From Cristatella mucedo (lineage: Eukaryota; Bryozoa; Phylactolaemata; Cristatellidae): 64,000 bases of DNA. The stretch spans positions 390,001 to 454,000 of the forward strand of contig WPIO01000046.1 of assembly GCA_009760855.2 (NCBI GenBank), given 5' to 3'. Under the pieces are notes generated by a model that was given only the letters and a program-made list of their open reading frames with translations, was not told the DNA's origin and ran no database searches. Position 1 is the stretch's first letter, and every line of letters begins with the position of its first letter. A program made the translations under genes and the position numbers. Positions 19,494-44,923 of the stretch are shown one piece after another.

Positions 19494-19645
19494 AATAATA
19501 ATAACAATAATAATAATAGTTTTACACTTGATAAAGCACCCTCAGAGAACGCAATCTCTTTCTTGGCGCTTTCCATTTGCTGCAAAGGAAACACGATCGA
19601 TTGGTGAGTGGTAGGTATCATGCTTGATAAACAAGTGTAGCTTCG
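19494..19645 (-). mobile_element. LINE family-1 tail fragment
   Basis: (ATA)n, CACTTGATAAAGCACC, TTTCTTGGCGCTTTCCATTT and CATGCTTGATAAACAA: terminal ~140 bp of the LINE only. Confidence 0.8.
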
Positions 19646-20330
19646 ATCTTGAGATAGCATTGACGTAATTTTGAAATGGCCATCGAAAGGCGAGCGTTTG
19701 CCCTTCTTCTCGACAATTTTCTGGCTGCCCACCTACCGTTGATTACTCGCTATCCGGGGTTTTGTTTGCTGGGACGGCAGCCAAACTTGGCGGAATAAGT
19801 GCATCGTAGCAGAGATGATGCACTCCCAACAATGTGCCCCGTCTGCTGAAGAGGCTTCGCTGGGCTTTGACTTCCGATTGCGGTTACCGGCATCGTATGT
19901 CCCCCCCCCCCCGATGACTCCAGCAGCACGTGGGGGGCTAGAGAGACTAGGTCGCACTGATGAAAAGAATCTCTCTTCGTCATCCAATTCGCGGTCGAGC
20001 TGCAGCTGAAAGCCTGGGCGTTCGTGGCTAGGTTGAAGGTCGCATTGATCGGAGGGACTACCGGGAGGGCAGAGGTACATTGGGGGGGGGGAAAGGGGGA
20101 GGTGATCGGCGCTTCGCTCAGCTTCTGCTATATCAGCGTCTGCATTCGTGAGCGCCTGAAGGCAGACGTTCATTGCAATTTAATCCCTTGGCCAGGGAAG
20201 GCGGTCTACTAATCGGTGTCAGCCGACAAAGAGCTCTATCGTCGGTCGAGATCTGGCGACGCGGCTCCGACATCGCGTCCTCTCTCGCCTGCCGATGCTG
20301 CAAAAACGATGCTGCGAAAGCCGCCGCCAT

Positions 20331-20875
<545 letters not shown>

Positions 20876-21149
20876 CAGGGTCGGAGCGGTGCGCTGGCGG
20901 CTTCGACCATTGCCGCCTCGCCCAACCGCTTCCGGCCCGACCCAAAATTACCGATGGCCGGTTAAATTAAAGTGGCCGGTAGTACAGACGGAAAAGGGGC
21001 GCTTGGTATACAAGTAGCGGACTCCAGCGGCGATATTCTGAGCGAGCGACTGACGTCGCGGCAGGAGCGAGCTGCCGCTATTACGCGGGCTGACATGCGC
21101 AAGGAGGGAGGGGCACGTGGGGCGAAAGGATTGGCCCACGTCTGCGTTC

Positions 21150-21300
21150 ACTTAAATAATAATAATAATGCATTTGATAAAGCGCCCTCAGAGAACTCAA
21201 TCTCTATCTAGGCGCTTTACATTTGCTGCAACGGGAAATGCAATTGAATGGTGAGTAATATCATGCTTGATAAACAAACAAAACGAATAACGTGGTTACT
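21150..21300 (-). mobile_element. LINE family-1 tail fragment
   Basis: (AAT)n, CATTTGATAAAGCGCCCTCA, TATCTAGGCGCTTTACATTT, TGCAATTGAATGGTGAGTAA and CATGCTTGATAAACAA. Terminal ~140 bp only. Confidence 0.85.
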
Positions 21301-21539
21301 TTGACGCTCTGCATCGTTGTGGGTCTGCATCGCCGCGAAGCACAGGAAACAGCGCTGTCACTGCGTGAGCGAGGGATTTATGCCAGTACTATGTCGCTTC
21401 GAGTATGCAGCGGCTTCGCGTGAATTCTGTAGATGTTCGGCGGAGCGTGATGGGATGTGCGCGGATCGCACGGAATAATCTTGCGAGAGCGAGGTCCAGT
21501 GCCCAGTGAGCGAGTCAGGCAACGATCATAGCAACATTG

Positions 21540-24385
21540 ATAATAAGACCTTTATATAGCACCCGAACGGAGCTAAACAATTTCAAAGCACTTTGCATGT
21601 ACTGCAAAGGAAGCGTATCGATTGGTTTGTGACAGCGAGCAAAGTTTCAGCGCGAGTAACCAAAGAAAAGACATTTCACACGAACCCAGCAAATGCTGTG
21701 ACGATCAGGTGCTTTTTATCTTCTTTTTTAAATGTCTTCATCATTGGATGTGATGTCAGTCGGCAGTGAATTCGAGGCTTTGGGGGCACTAGTACGGTCT
21801 CCAAAGGATTTGAGGTCGGCTCGAGGCTTAACGACTTGCGTCAGAAGAGCGAGTGGCACGCCACCTGGCGGCCTGACCGGGAAGTAGTTTGGATAGGTAG
21901 GCTAGAGAGACAGACTTGAAGCGAGCGATAACACTTCGAAGTCAATACTCTGCTTAATTGGGAGCCTGTGCAGGTCGTGCCGAGAAATGGTGTGATTTGG
22001 CAACTGCAACGCTCACGGCAGGCAAGCCTGATGCAGAGTTTTGCACCAACTGTAAGCTTCCGATTGCACAGGCCGGTAGACCTACAAGCAGTGAGTTACA
22101 GAATTCAAGAAGGAATTTCACAAATGCATGGACCAATTTATGTGTAGTATCCCTGTCTAAGCAAGCCCGAATTTCAGCAATGTTATGGAGCTGAAAGTAG
22201 GCAGACTTGACTGTGGAACGCTCGTGGTCGTCTAACGAAAGGTCATTTCGGAACATGACAGCTGTATTTCGTGCAGATTCAACGTGATATATGCTGACTC
22301 AGTCGATTTTGAGCGTTAGCCACTCCAATTTCTGAATCACACTTGGTTTGCCCATAACTAGTAAGTTGGTTTTATCATCATTCAATTTCAGAAAGTTTGC
22401 TGCCATCTATGTGTGGATGTCATCAATGCATGAGAGAATTCGACGTGCTGGAGGGCTGGGAGGGATCAAAGCAAAGGTAAAACTGAGAGTCATCTGCATG
22501 GAAGTTAAAGCATAGATTGTGCTTGGCAATCACATCGCCAAGAGGGGGAGTATAAACCGTGAAAAGAACGGGTCCAAGGACAGAGCCCCGAGTTATCCCA
22601 TATTTCAGATACTCCTCGGATGATCTTTATCCATTCACTTCAATATTCTGGAATCTCCCACTGAGCTAGGACCTAAACCATTGCAATGCAGTGATAGTGG
22701 TGCCCAGGCGAGATGAGAGGCACTCAAGAAGGACTTGGTGATCGATAGTATCAAAAGCTGCCAAAAGATCGAGCAAAACAAACAGAGATACTCTACCTAA
22801 GTCTGCATTCCTAAGTAGGCCGTAATACACTCAAAGCAATTCTGACTCGGTGGATTGATTAGCTCTAAAACCAGACTGGAGCTTACTAGCAAGGTTTGCA
22901 GTTTTAATATACGAGTTCAGCTGGTTAGCCACGACTCGTTCTAGTGGTTTTTATAGGAACGGTAGAAGGGAGACTGGGCGGAAGTTGCTCATGTTCTCCT
23001 GGCTCAGTGTTGCTTTCTTGAGTAGTGGCCTGACCACAGCCTTTTTGAAAGGTGCTGGGGCATGACCTGAGGCTAATGACATATTTATAATGTTACTTAT
23101 GCATGACAGCAGCAGATAAATGCATCGTAGAAGAAGGACAGTGGGAATATTGTCCAGAGGACTCGTCTTATTTGATTGGGATATGAACTTCAGGACGAGG
23201 TCACTAGTGACCTCCTTGAATGTAGACACTGAGGTGCTGCAAGAAATTGAGGGACAGCATTCCAAGGGTGATGTTGCCGTTGTTGGGATGGACTCTCTGA
23301 TCTTGTCACTCTTCAGCACAAAGAAGCTAGAGAAGCGATAAGAAGCTAGATGATCACTGGGATCATCAGGGAAGGAGCTAATCTGGGAGCGGTTGAGGAG
23401 ATGGTTGATTGTCGACAAGAGCAGTTTTGGCTTGTGCACCTTTGATTCAACAATGCTTTTACAGAAGCTAGACGTGGCCTTTGCTATGATCGCTTGGACG
23501 ATCCACAGTAGTCCTCCTCGTATGCCCGTCGATGGACAGTCAGTCCTGACATTGTGGACGCTTTTAGCCTTTGCTACTAGATCTTGGTTACACATTCAAC
23601 CTTCGCAGGAGAACAAAAAATCCCAAAATGGTTCCGTTTTATTTACAAAGCTCTCGGTGAGAATTAAATGAATTCCTAGGCAATTTAAATAGACTGAATA
23701 GTTGGTGCGAGAAATTTCACGTGACTCCTGGTCTGCCTTCATGCACTTTCATGAGACTGAACGATTTTTAAGTGGCTGACAACGCTAACCTCCTATAGTT
23801 AATTGTCTGAGGATTTGATCTGATCAGGTCCTGATTTTTTGTATGCTTTTTCAAGCTTGCATTTAGTAGACCTAGCTAGTTTAATGTCTGCAATAAACCA
23901 TATGCGACTCTGGGTGAGGGTGCGCAGTGCACATGTCAGAGGTGCAAACTCGTCGAGCAGGTCAGCTAGTGTAGTGCTGTAGCCATGTAGCAATGATGGC
24001 AGGTCTGAAGGGGGATTGAGAAGCAGAGGCGAGGCAGATATTCTCGCACGGACAGCATGGATTTCAACGGTCTTGAGGTTTCGTGATTCACACCTGAGTT
24101 GAGATGAGGAGGAGAGGGGCACACGCTATTGATTGAATGAGATCTGCAAGTGGTCAGATAAGCATGATTTGGTAATAATTGGTGATGACAAAGTGCAGTT
24201 GTATGAGAAAATGTGGTCGAGCGTGTGACCCTTCATGTGAGTAGGGCCATGTACATGAGCCGCAAGAGATGATGAGTCAGTCAGTGCACGAATTCAATTT
24301 GGCTGGGCTACCGAAAAAGCCACGAGGCCCCTGCAGCTGTCTAAGAATATGGCTGCACGGTGAGGTTGCAAATCCCAGAGGTTTG
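21540..24385 (-). mobile_element. LINE family-1-like remnant with endonuclease and RT motifs (2.8 kb)
   Basis: Longest LINE copy in the window. Read from 24385 down: end of an APE-type endonuclease (THMKGHTLDHIFS, then a SDH near 24150), a linker frame (24122-23799), and RT N-terminal sequence (23595-22951). The latter ends PLLKKATLSQENMSNFRPVS and LLPFL. Near 22570 comes GSVLGPVLFTVYTPPLGD, then FHADDSQFYLC, where the catalytic Y-x-D-D box has become HADD. The C-terminal block (FCNSLLVGLPACA at 22150) and a divergent 3' end with TTTATATAGCACCC (about 21550) follow. Multiple stops and frameshifts: dead element. Confidence 0.85.
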
Positions 24386-24389
24386 ACGA

Positions 24390-24910
24390 GACGTCTCCTA
24401 CGCTAAAAGAGCTAGGATGGCTGCCTGTTGATCAGTGGATACAGACTAAAGCACTTACGCTGACCCTCCTCCATACCTAGCTGAATTGCTGCACCAGTTT
24501 CAGCCTCCTCGTGCCCTCAGGTCTTTTATGGACAATAAATGAGCTGTTCCGTTCCTCTGCTTGAAGACCGTTGGCGACAGAAGCTTTAGCTCTGCAGATC
24601 CTAGGCTGTGGAACTCGCTTCCACAATTCTTACGCAACGACAAATACTCTCCTACTGCCGACTATGGCTCATCCTTTCCAACAGTCCTGAGCTGCTACTT
24701 CCATGCTACTCACTATCTCATCTGCTCTCCTGACTCTGCTATGCTTCCAACTTTCTCTTTGTTGCGCGAGACGAAGTCTGTTGGCTACCGAATGCCTACC
24801 GAAAGCCGCTTAGGCTGTGGGTGCGCGATACAAAACTCCCGCATGACACCCACATGGTCTTTGTGGCTTTGTATAGTTACAGATGGAGATACATTACATT
24901 ACATTACACA
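24390..24910 (+). mobile_element. LINE family-2 3' end with ACATT tail
   Basis: Plus strand: LGWLPVDQWIQTKALT-like start, SFSSADPRLWNSLPQFLRND, then CYFHATHYLICSPDSAMLPT. It finishes with (ACATT)n at 24892-24906. It abuts the preceding minus-strand LINE head-to-head. Related copies: 14778-15015, 45695-46212 and probably 55540-56600. Confidence 0.78.
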
Positions 24911-24928
24911 AACCCGAAACAATGCAGA

Positions 24929-25150
24929 TTATGTGGAGTGATTATCTTTACAACCGAACTGAAACTTACTATCTCGACTTGAAATGTTGATACTAGAGCT
25001 TAGCTGGCGTGCGACTTCTAGTTCCAGTGCCTTTGATTGCAACGGCAGTGGCAGGGACACTGGGCAGAAGTAGCATAAGTTCTTATGGTATGGTGTTGCC
25101 TTTTTGAGGAGCTGCATAACAACAGTCCTTTTGGAAGATGCACGGACCTG
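24929..25150 (-). mobile_element. LINE reverse-transcriptase fragment
   Basis: Minus-strand peptide LLKKATPYHKNLCYFCPVSL, then KALELEVARQLSSSINIS and SKFQFGCKDNHST. This matches the RT fingers region of CR1/L2-type LINEs (LLKK..L...N..PVS; KFQ.GF...HST). Confidence 0.75.
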
Positions 25151-26035
25151 AGGCTCGTCAAACGCTACGAAATACGCTCACAAAAGAGCATGGCTGTGGC
25201 AAGTGACGCGAAAAACGCCACACAAAACGGCGTCACCCGCAGTCACACGCGATTCACACGAGCGACGCGGCTAGCATAAGCTGCGCAGGGCTCAGCGAAT
25301 GCGCGGCGGTAGCGGAGTGTGAGACCGCGTGAGACGAGTGTGGCGAGCGATGACAGATGACAGGCCGATTGCGAGCGATGGCATGATCATGTACTTTTTC
25401 TCAAGCCTTCAGCCACGAAGTCTTTTCAAAGATTTATGGGTCGGTAGTGTCTGTCCCAAACAGCTAAATCGATGCATTCTCTTGAACATTCTTTCAAGAC
25501 GACACTTGAGCGGCGGTGCTTGGGCGGGCAGAGAATGATGCACACACACACGCTTATATGGGCCGGGGCAACCCCGCTTACTTTGAGCAGCGTCCACGTC
25601 TACGGAAGAGCTGAGAGCGTGTCCGGCGCGTGCCGAGACGATCCCCGTCAGCAGAATTACTCAGAATTCACTAGGTGCTATATGTCAGACAGAAGCTCGA
25701 TCGGCATTCGCAGTGGTTATAAAAGCATTCGGCTGTGGAGATTCTCCGCTAGCCTTCACGGCGACCGTATGACCTTCCGCTAGTCGAGCGGCAGGCGAAA
25801 GGTCAGCGGAGACCGCTAGCTGCCCTGCTATAGGCCGGCTAGCTGAGCAGCAGACCTCGGCTGACCCGTTCGCCAGCGACCGTTGAGAAATCTAAAGAAG
25901 GTGACGATTTAAGAGACCGCGTGTTAGGCGACCAAAACTTTGGAGAGACCCACTCGGGTTACAGCACGTGAGAAATAATTGGTCGATCATTTTTGTCTGG
26001 ACAAGTCTGGACAAGTCTGGACAGCCTTAAGTCTG
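25151..26035. other. Gene-free stretch
   Basis: No gene, SINE or LINE recognised. Short frames only; moderate CpG. A triplicated 10-mer ACAAGTCTGG occurs at about 26000-26020. Confidence 0.4.
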
Positions 26036-26039
26036 AGTC

Positions 26040-26147
26040 GTACCGAACGTGCTTCCTTTGCAGCAAATGTAAAGTGCCTAGAAAGAGATTGAGTTCTCTG
26101 AGAGGGCTATATCAACTTATTATTGTTATTAATATTATTATTATGAA
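26040..26147 (+). mobile_element. LINE family-1 tail fragment
   Basis: TTTGCAGCAAATGTAAAGTG, CTAGAAAGAGATTGAGTTCT and an ATT-rich end on the plus strand. Terminal piece only. Confidence 0.8.
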
Positions 26148-26463
26148 CAAACATGAACCAACCAAAACCAAACAATCCAAACAGAAAGTCTTGTGAATGC
26201 TTAATGCTAAAAAAAAGAGAAGAGAATGGCTCAAACACGGCTATGACCATAGCGCAGTTGCCCAAGATCGGATGAATGTAGCACCGCATTATATTTAGAA
26301 AACATTCAAAAGACTAACAACGGGCTAAAATCAAGACTTAATCTCACTCAGGAAAAGGAAGGATCTTGTGACTACTGATCACGTGACTGTGACAAATACG
26401 TGAGAAACTACGAGAGCCACTTAAACCGACCAAGGCTCCGATCAAGGCTGAATATCCTCGTAG

Positions 26464-26464
26464 G

Positions 26465-26504
<40 letters not shown>

Positions 26505-26572
26505 CACTAGATAAAGCGCCCTCAGAGAACTTAATCTCTTTCTAAGCGCTTTACATTTGCTGCAAAGTACGT
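26464..26572 (-). mobile_element. LINE family-1 tail fragment with long (AAT)n
   Basis: (AAT)n at 26467-26503 followed by GCACTAGATAAAGCGCCCTC and TTTCTAAGCGCTTTACATTT. The terminal ~70 bp of the element in reverse. Confidence 0.85.
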
Positions 26573-27320
26573 ATCCTGCGATCAAAATAACAACAAATAA
26601 ATGTGAGAGTGAAAGGTTAGTATTTCATGAAAATAAGGGCACTTTTGAGTAAATAAGAATTGATTTTGGGTGACGCATGTGATGCTTGTTGAAGTTCAAT
26701 TGACTTTCAATGTCGGACTATACGTATTGGTCTCCTCGGTTGACCACATGCATATACAGCGTGCGTTCTTTCTGAAGCGGTGGAACACTTTCCGGAACGG
26801 TGCTTCCCACTCTTGTACCGCCTTGTCTTCGCAATTAATTACAGTCACACCTAGCAACGAGCATATTTGGGATGAGAAAGCTCTCCGACTACCGAGGAAT
26901 GCTGGCTGCATCGGCGGCCCACCGATCGGCGATTTGCCTTTTTCGGTTTTGAACAGTGCGATCGGGCGAGACTTGGCCTGAAAAATATGGCTACTCCTTA
27001 AGCCTTGTTTAGCCAGCGAGTCTCGCTACGTACCAACCCGAGTCTTCGGCGTAGACGTCACTAATACCGAGGGGGTGGTCCAGACTTAGGGGAAGACTTG
27101 GCGAAAACTCAGCAGCCAAACCCGGCTCTTAGCAAGCGACCAATCATAAACGCCGTTCAGGCCACGCCTACTGCGGTGCTGAGCGCGGGATGGCGAACGA
27201 CTTGACTAGCGAAATCATGGATGCGTTCCTGGCGAATCATTGTTTATGGGACACGATAAGTTTAGAGTTTAAGAATCAGATTTTGAGGTGGCGAGCGATA
27301 AAGGCTATAGCGGACAGGTT
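26573..27320. other. Gene-free stretch
   Basis: No gene recognised. Frames of 71-103 aa at 26670-26981 and 27190-27444 show no family similarity, and the latter runs into a LINE fragment. Confidence 0.4.
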
Positions 27321-27329
27321 TCATTCTAA

Positions 27330-27995
27330 CGGTTTGCTGGCCTACTGGCAAGCGGGCGCTTACAGCTGGTGCAAAACTCTGCAGCTGGGCTTGTCTGTCG
27401 TGAGCGTCGCAGTTGCCACACCATACCAATTCTCGCCGACCTGAACTGACTACCAGTCAAGCAACGGATCGACTTTCAAGGTCTTGTCGCTCACTTTTAG
27501 GTCTCTTCATTCTTGGGTTCCAGCCTCTCTCTTTGATCTACTCCCCCCACCAGGCCAAGCATCGTACCACTCGCTTTTCGGAATCCAACAGTTTACTAAT
27601 ACCTCGTACAAACCTCAAATCCTTTGGAGACGGTGCATTTAGTTCGTATTCTCCGAAAGCCTGGAACTCCCTTCCGACTTACGTCAGAACATCCCCTGAC
27701 TTGACCACATTTAAAAAGAACTTAAAAACACACCTATTTAGGACAGCATTTAGTGGGTCCCTGTGATTCGTCCTTGATGTGCTTATGCGTGCTGACACTG
27801 TGCATGCTGCCACTAACCACATTTGCATGCTGACCCTGTGCATGTCACCTCTAACCATGTTATTTATGTTTATCAAGCATGATATTACTCACCATTCAAT
27901 CTCGCTTCCCTTTGCAGCAAATGTAAAGCGCCTAGAAAGAGATTGAGTTCTCTGAGGACGCTTTATCAAGTGCATTATTATTATTATTATTAATT
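27330..27995 (+). mobile_element. LINE family-1 3' end with tail
   Basis: Plus strand: CKTLQLGLSVVSVAV (degraded LVQNSA..LVC block), then the PHQAKHRTTRFSESN and AWNSLPTYVRTSPDL blocks. It finishes FKKNLKTHLFRTAFSGSL, then the UTR, GCGCCTAGAAAGAGATTGAG and (ATT)n ending about 27993. Very similar to the 9.9-10.7 kb copy; frameshifted upstream of 27530. Confidence 0.88.
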
Positions 27996-28261
27996 GCGTT
28001 GGTGAAGGCTCGCCGTTGAGAAACGCCATTGCTATCCCATGAACGCTCAGTGGGCGGAGCGAGTAAGAAGCAAGACTTGGAGCAAGACTGCCGTCGAAAC
28101 CTTTTACAAACCGTAAGACCGCTGTTACAGTCCGTGTTGGTAGGAAGCGAGGCTCACCATCTAAACCAGGCTTTACTCGACCGCTCCTCGGACACCAGCC
28201 GCCACCGCGTTCTTCTAGCATACGTTGAATCTTAGCTGCGGGTGCTGCGATGTAAGTCGCA

Positions 28262-28590
28262 CGCGAGCGCCCATACACACAACACACACGCACGCCCGCG
28301 CGCATCGCACACGCACAAAGCACACAACACACGCACGCAGCACACGCACACAACACGTGCACACGACACACGTGCACACGCACACGGCACACGCACACGG
28401 CACACGCACACGACACACGCACACGGCACACGCACATGACACACGCACATGACACACGCACATGACACACGCACACGACACACGCACACGACACACGCAC
28501 ACGACACACGCACACGACACACGCACACAACACACGCACACGACACACGCACACGGCACACGCACACGACACACGACACACACACACAGC
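28262..28590. repeat. CACACG-type minisatellite
   Basis: About 330 bp of imperfect repeats built from CACACGCACACG and CACGACACACG units with GGCACA and CATGACA variants. The His-Thr and Cys-Val-Arg frames here are artefacts. Confidence 0.9.
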
Positions 28591-29668
28591 GTCTCCTGCC
28601 TTTGACGGCAACAAACAGACGCTCTGCGAAATCCTGCCGGTCAGGGAGGCATGTCTGAATTTCATCGCCTCAAGGCAAGGCCTCGCGAACACAAGCAACA
28701 GCAGCGAGCCACAGCGAACGGCTCGCTGGGCGAACGGCTGACAGCCCCTAGGGCTGTAACGATATAAGGACGCAGAGGATTTCGGGGAGTGTGACTCTGT
28801 AATTGACGGCTACGAAGACAAACGAGAGACATGCTAGAGCTAACGCGGGTGCACTCGCAAGAGCAGACTCGTTCCGACCGTACTTAATTGGGCTGCTCGC
28901 CATCAACCGACCACTCTCTGCTCAGGCTCGAAGCCGCTGACAGATTTGCCCTCTCTGCAGTTTCCGTTAATGCAATCGCTAGCATAACCGCAAGCGACAG
29001 TGCGAGCGTGGCGGGGCGAGGTGCCTGCGAGCGGATTTCAGCGTTCGTCGCTCGTTCGCGTCTTCGCTACTGCGCGTACGCGAGGGAAAAAGCTTCTCTC
29101 CACAAGTTGAGCTTGAACCCCAGTAGCCATCGCTCCAGCCTTGCTCCGGCTGGACGAGCAGACGCTTAGCACAGTGGCTGCGCGAGTGCGAGCTACGGCG
29201 CTAGGTCGGAAGCTACGCGTCTGCCTGCCTGCGTCGACTCACTGACGGAACGACGCGGCAACTAAAGACAGACTATATTAAAGTACATTAAGTAATACTG
29301 AACATTGCCGGCCGCCGGGTACGGAAGCACGCGCGATACGCATAACGTGCTCCGCAGAATGTCCAGAATGTCTGGGCGGCGGCGGCGGCGGCGTTTCACG
29401 CCGTTCGGCCACGTTCGGTTCGGTTCGGTTCAACCGCCGGCTCAATCTTCTCGCCGAGCTGAGCGGTGCTCGGCGGCGGCGGCAGCGGCGGCTCGACGAC
29501 ACATTTAGAGCATTCGCATGCTGCCTCCCCAAATATACAAATTCAGTTCTCTACGCAGCAGCGCACAACTTGCATTAGCGGCCGCTCCGCCGCGGGCAAA
29601 ATGGCGGCGGCGGAGACTAGCCGGAAGGCTAAGGACAGCAGCAGACGGACGACGAGTCAGCGAGCGCG
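28591..29668. other. Gene-free stretch downstream of TFAP2
   Basis: No gene recognised. GC content and CpG rise from about 29,000 onward. It may contain TFAP2 3' UTR, but no clear minus-strand AATAAA was found. Confidence 0.4.
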
Positions 29669-29680
29669 AGGCTCGGCGGC

Positions 29681-29737
29681 GCTGAGCGCGCGGCTCGGCG
29701 CTGAGCGCGCGGCTCGACGCTGAGCGCGCGGCTCGGC
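29681..29737. repeat. 19-bp tandem repeat, three units
   Basis: Unit GCTGAGCGCGCGGCTCGGC at 29681, 29700 (one change) and 29719, with degraded flanking units. It begins about 40 bases after the TFAP2 stop codon, so probably within its 3' UTR. Confidence 0.85.
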
Positions 29738-29776
29738 GCTTAGCGGGCCGGCGGGCGGCGACTCCGAGCGGCCCGC

Positions 29777-42755
<12,979 letters not shown>

Positions 42756-43391
42756 CTAGGAGAGAGAGAGAGAGCCGCCATATTTCGATCGCTCATACTG
42801 AGCGCCGGCGCCGCCAGGATCGAGGCGGTCGCTGCGCACTTGACGCGGGCCTGTCGGAAACGGCGACGTCGACGGCCGCGCGGGCGACGGTCGTCGGCCC
42901 TGCCATTGGGAGGGCAATGCGCGGCGCGGCGCAGCGCGAGCGAGCGAGCGATGCGAAGCAGCGGACGGCGGCGCTTACGAGCTCGGGCGGAACGGGCGCT
43001 CGCGCGCGCTCTGCTTCGAGTAAACGAGAGCGCGCGCGACGGCGCGGCCGAAGGCAGTGCGCTCAGAGTACTCGGCGCCGACGCGCACGGCGGCGTCGAC
43101 GCCGTGCCCCGACCGATGCTGCGAGGCTGGCGACTGTCCTGCGCATTTGGCAGCCCAGCGCCGGCGCGCTTCGGCGCGCGCTCGAAGCCACCGGCGCTGG
43201 GCGGCGGACGCGGCGACCGATCGACCGACTGACTTTGCCGCCCGATTTTACGCCGACTGTCGCCCTGTCGCCAGCCGTCCAGTGCGACGCGCGTCAAACC
43301 CTGCAGGTGCGCACGCGAAGCGCTTAGCTGCCGCCGCCGCGGCGGCGGCGGCCGTTCGCGCTAGCTGATACGTACTACGCTGAACACAGGC

Positions 43392-43646
43392 ATGGCCGCC
43401 CGTAGCGACGCCGGCGTCGGCGAGTACTGCGACGAGCTGGTGCTGCGTCTGCGGCCTCCTTCACTGCGATCCTCGCATAAGCGGTATAACAGATTCGTTC
43501 AGCGAGTCGCCGACGACCGCAGGCGGGACCGCGAGCAGCTCGCGAAACTGGCGGACGAACGAACAATGGACCCGCCGTCGGCCGCAGACACCTCCGTCGG
43601 AGCCCCAGCCGAAGCACGTGCGGATGGCTCTGTTTGTAACCGCTAA
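43392..43646 (+). CDS. Unidentified 84-codon ORF, divergent from TFAP2
   Basis: It begins with ATG in good context (ggcATGG) and ends TAA. The product starts MAARSDAGVGEYCDELVLRL, is rich in Arg and Asp, and has the helical-looking stretch RYNRFVQRVADDRRRDREQL. I do not recognise it. In GC-rich DNA an ORF of this size is expected by chance, so it may be noise or a first exon. Confidence 0.2.
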   Translation: MAARSDAGVGEYCDELVLRLRPPSLRSSHKRYNRFVQRVADDRRRDREQLAKLADERTMDPPSAADTSVGAPAEARADGSVCNR

Positions 43647-44413
43647 GTGGTGCATGTGCGCGCCTGCGCGCGCGCGCGCCTGGACGTCCGCCCCGTCGCG
43701 TCGCAGGTCAAGGAGGCGGTGACAGCCGCGGCCTGACGTAAGAAACACCGCGGTCGGGTGGCGGGGGGGGGGGGGAGGTGGTGGTGTGCGACTCGGCGAC
43801 CTCGCTAATAAGTTGGCCAACAGCCCGCGGCGGCGGCGTCGGCTGCCGGCGAGCGGACAGGCTGCGGCCCTGTCGACGTTTGGCATCCTCTGGCCGGGGT
43901 CTGGCCGTCTCTCAATTCATACGTCGTCTTTCTTAGGCGGTCGCTCGGTTCTCGACCCTCGTCCAGCTCCTCCGCCGATAAAGAGCGCTGCTGGCCAGTC
44001 TGCTCGCAGCCGCCCAACGCCGAGTCGGAGAAGAGAACCGGACGCTTCGTCCTGCTCGCAGCCATCACTCAAACGAATTCCTTCGGCCCGGTAGGCCGTT
44101 GACTCGACTCACAAATTTATCCTCAGGCGAGGCCAAGTGCGACTGCGGCACGATCGCAGGGTCCGCGGACAGCGCACCGACGAACTCGGCGCGGCCGACG
44201 CGCGGCCATCTTGGCATGCCGTGGCTCGCTTTCCGGCTCCGCAAAGTGCCTCGTCCCCAAACGTCGCAGGCGAGCGTCGTGGCCGAGGGGGCCGTAACCA
44301 TCCCCTTCGCCCAACTGCGTGCGGTAAGCAATGAGTAGTAGCCTCTGCGCGTACGAAACGCTACCGGTGGGTGCGTGGGCGGCGTTCCGATTGACCCGAC
44401 GCGGGCCTCACGC

Positions 44414-44602
<189 letters not shown>

Positions 44603-44605
44603 GCT

Positions 44606-44767
44606 TCCTTAGAGTAGTGCTCTGAGAGAACTTGGTCTCTATCTGGGCGCTTCACAGATGCCACGCAGGGCTTGAGTCCTCGATCTCGGTCGTCGAAGGC
44701 GAGCACCTTGACCCCGGGCTTCCTTGGTCGAGTGCATGACCCGCGGCTCGTTACCCAACCTAACTCT
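44606..44767 (-). mobile_element. tRNA-headed SINE (family B)
   Basis: Minus strand: GAGGACTCAAGCCC (box B-like), CTGTGAAGCGCCCAGATAGA, then GAGACCAAGTTCTCTCAGAG, followed by the TA-rich microsatellite as 3' tail. Matches 19325-19475 and 40810-40955. Confidence 0.7.
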
Positions 44768-44805
44768 CCTACGAACGTTGCCGAAGCGGCTGACTATTTC
44801 CACTC

Positions 44806-44857
<52 letters not shown>

Positions 44858-44865
44858 TCTCTCTC

Positions 44866-44920
<55 letters not shown>
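44806..44920. repeat. (CT)n microsatellite
   Basis: CT repeats with two CACC interruptions. Confidence 0.97.

Positions 44921-44923
<3 letters not shown>

Noticed and set aside
28232..28698. Cys-Val-Arg and His-Thr repeat proteins
   Set aside because: Products of the CACACG minisatellite; open in all frames.
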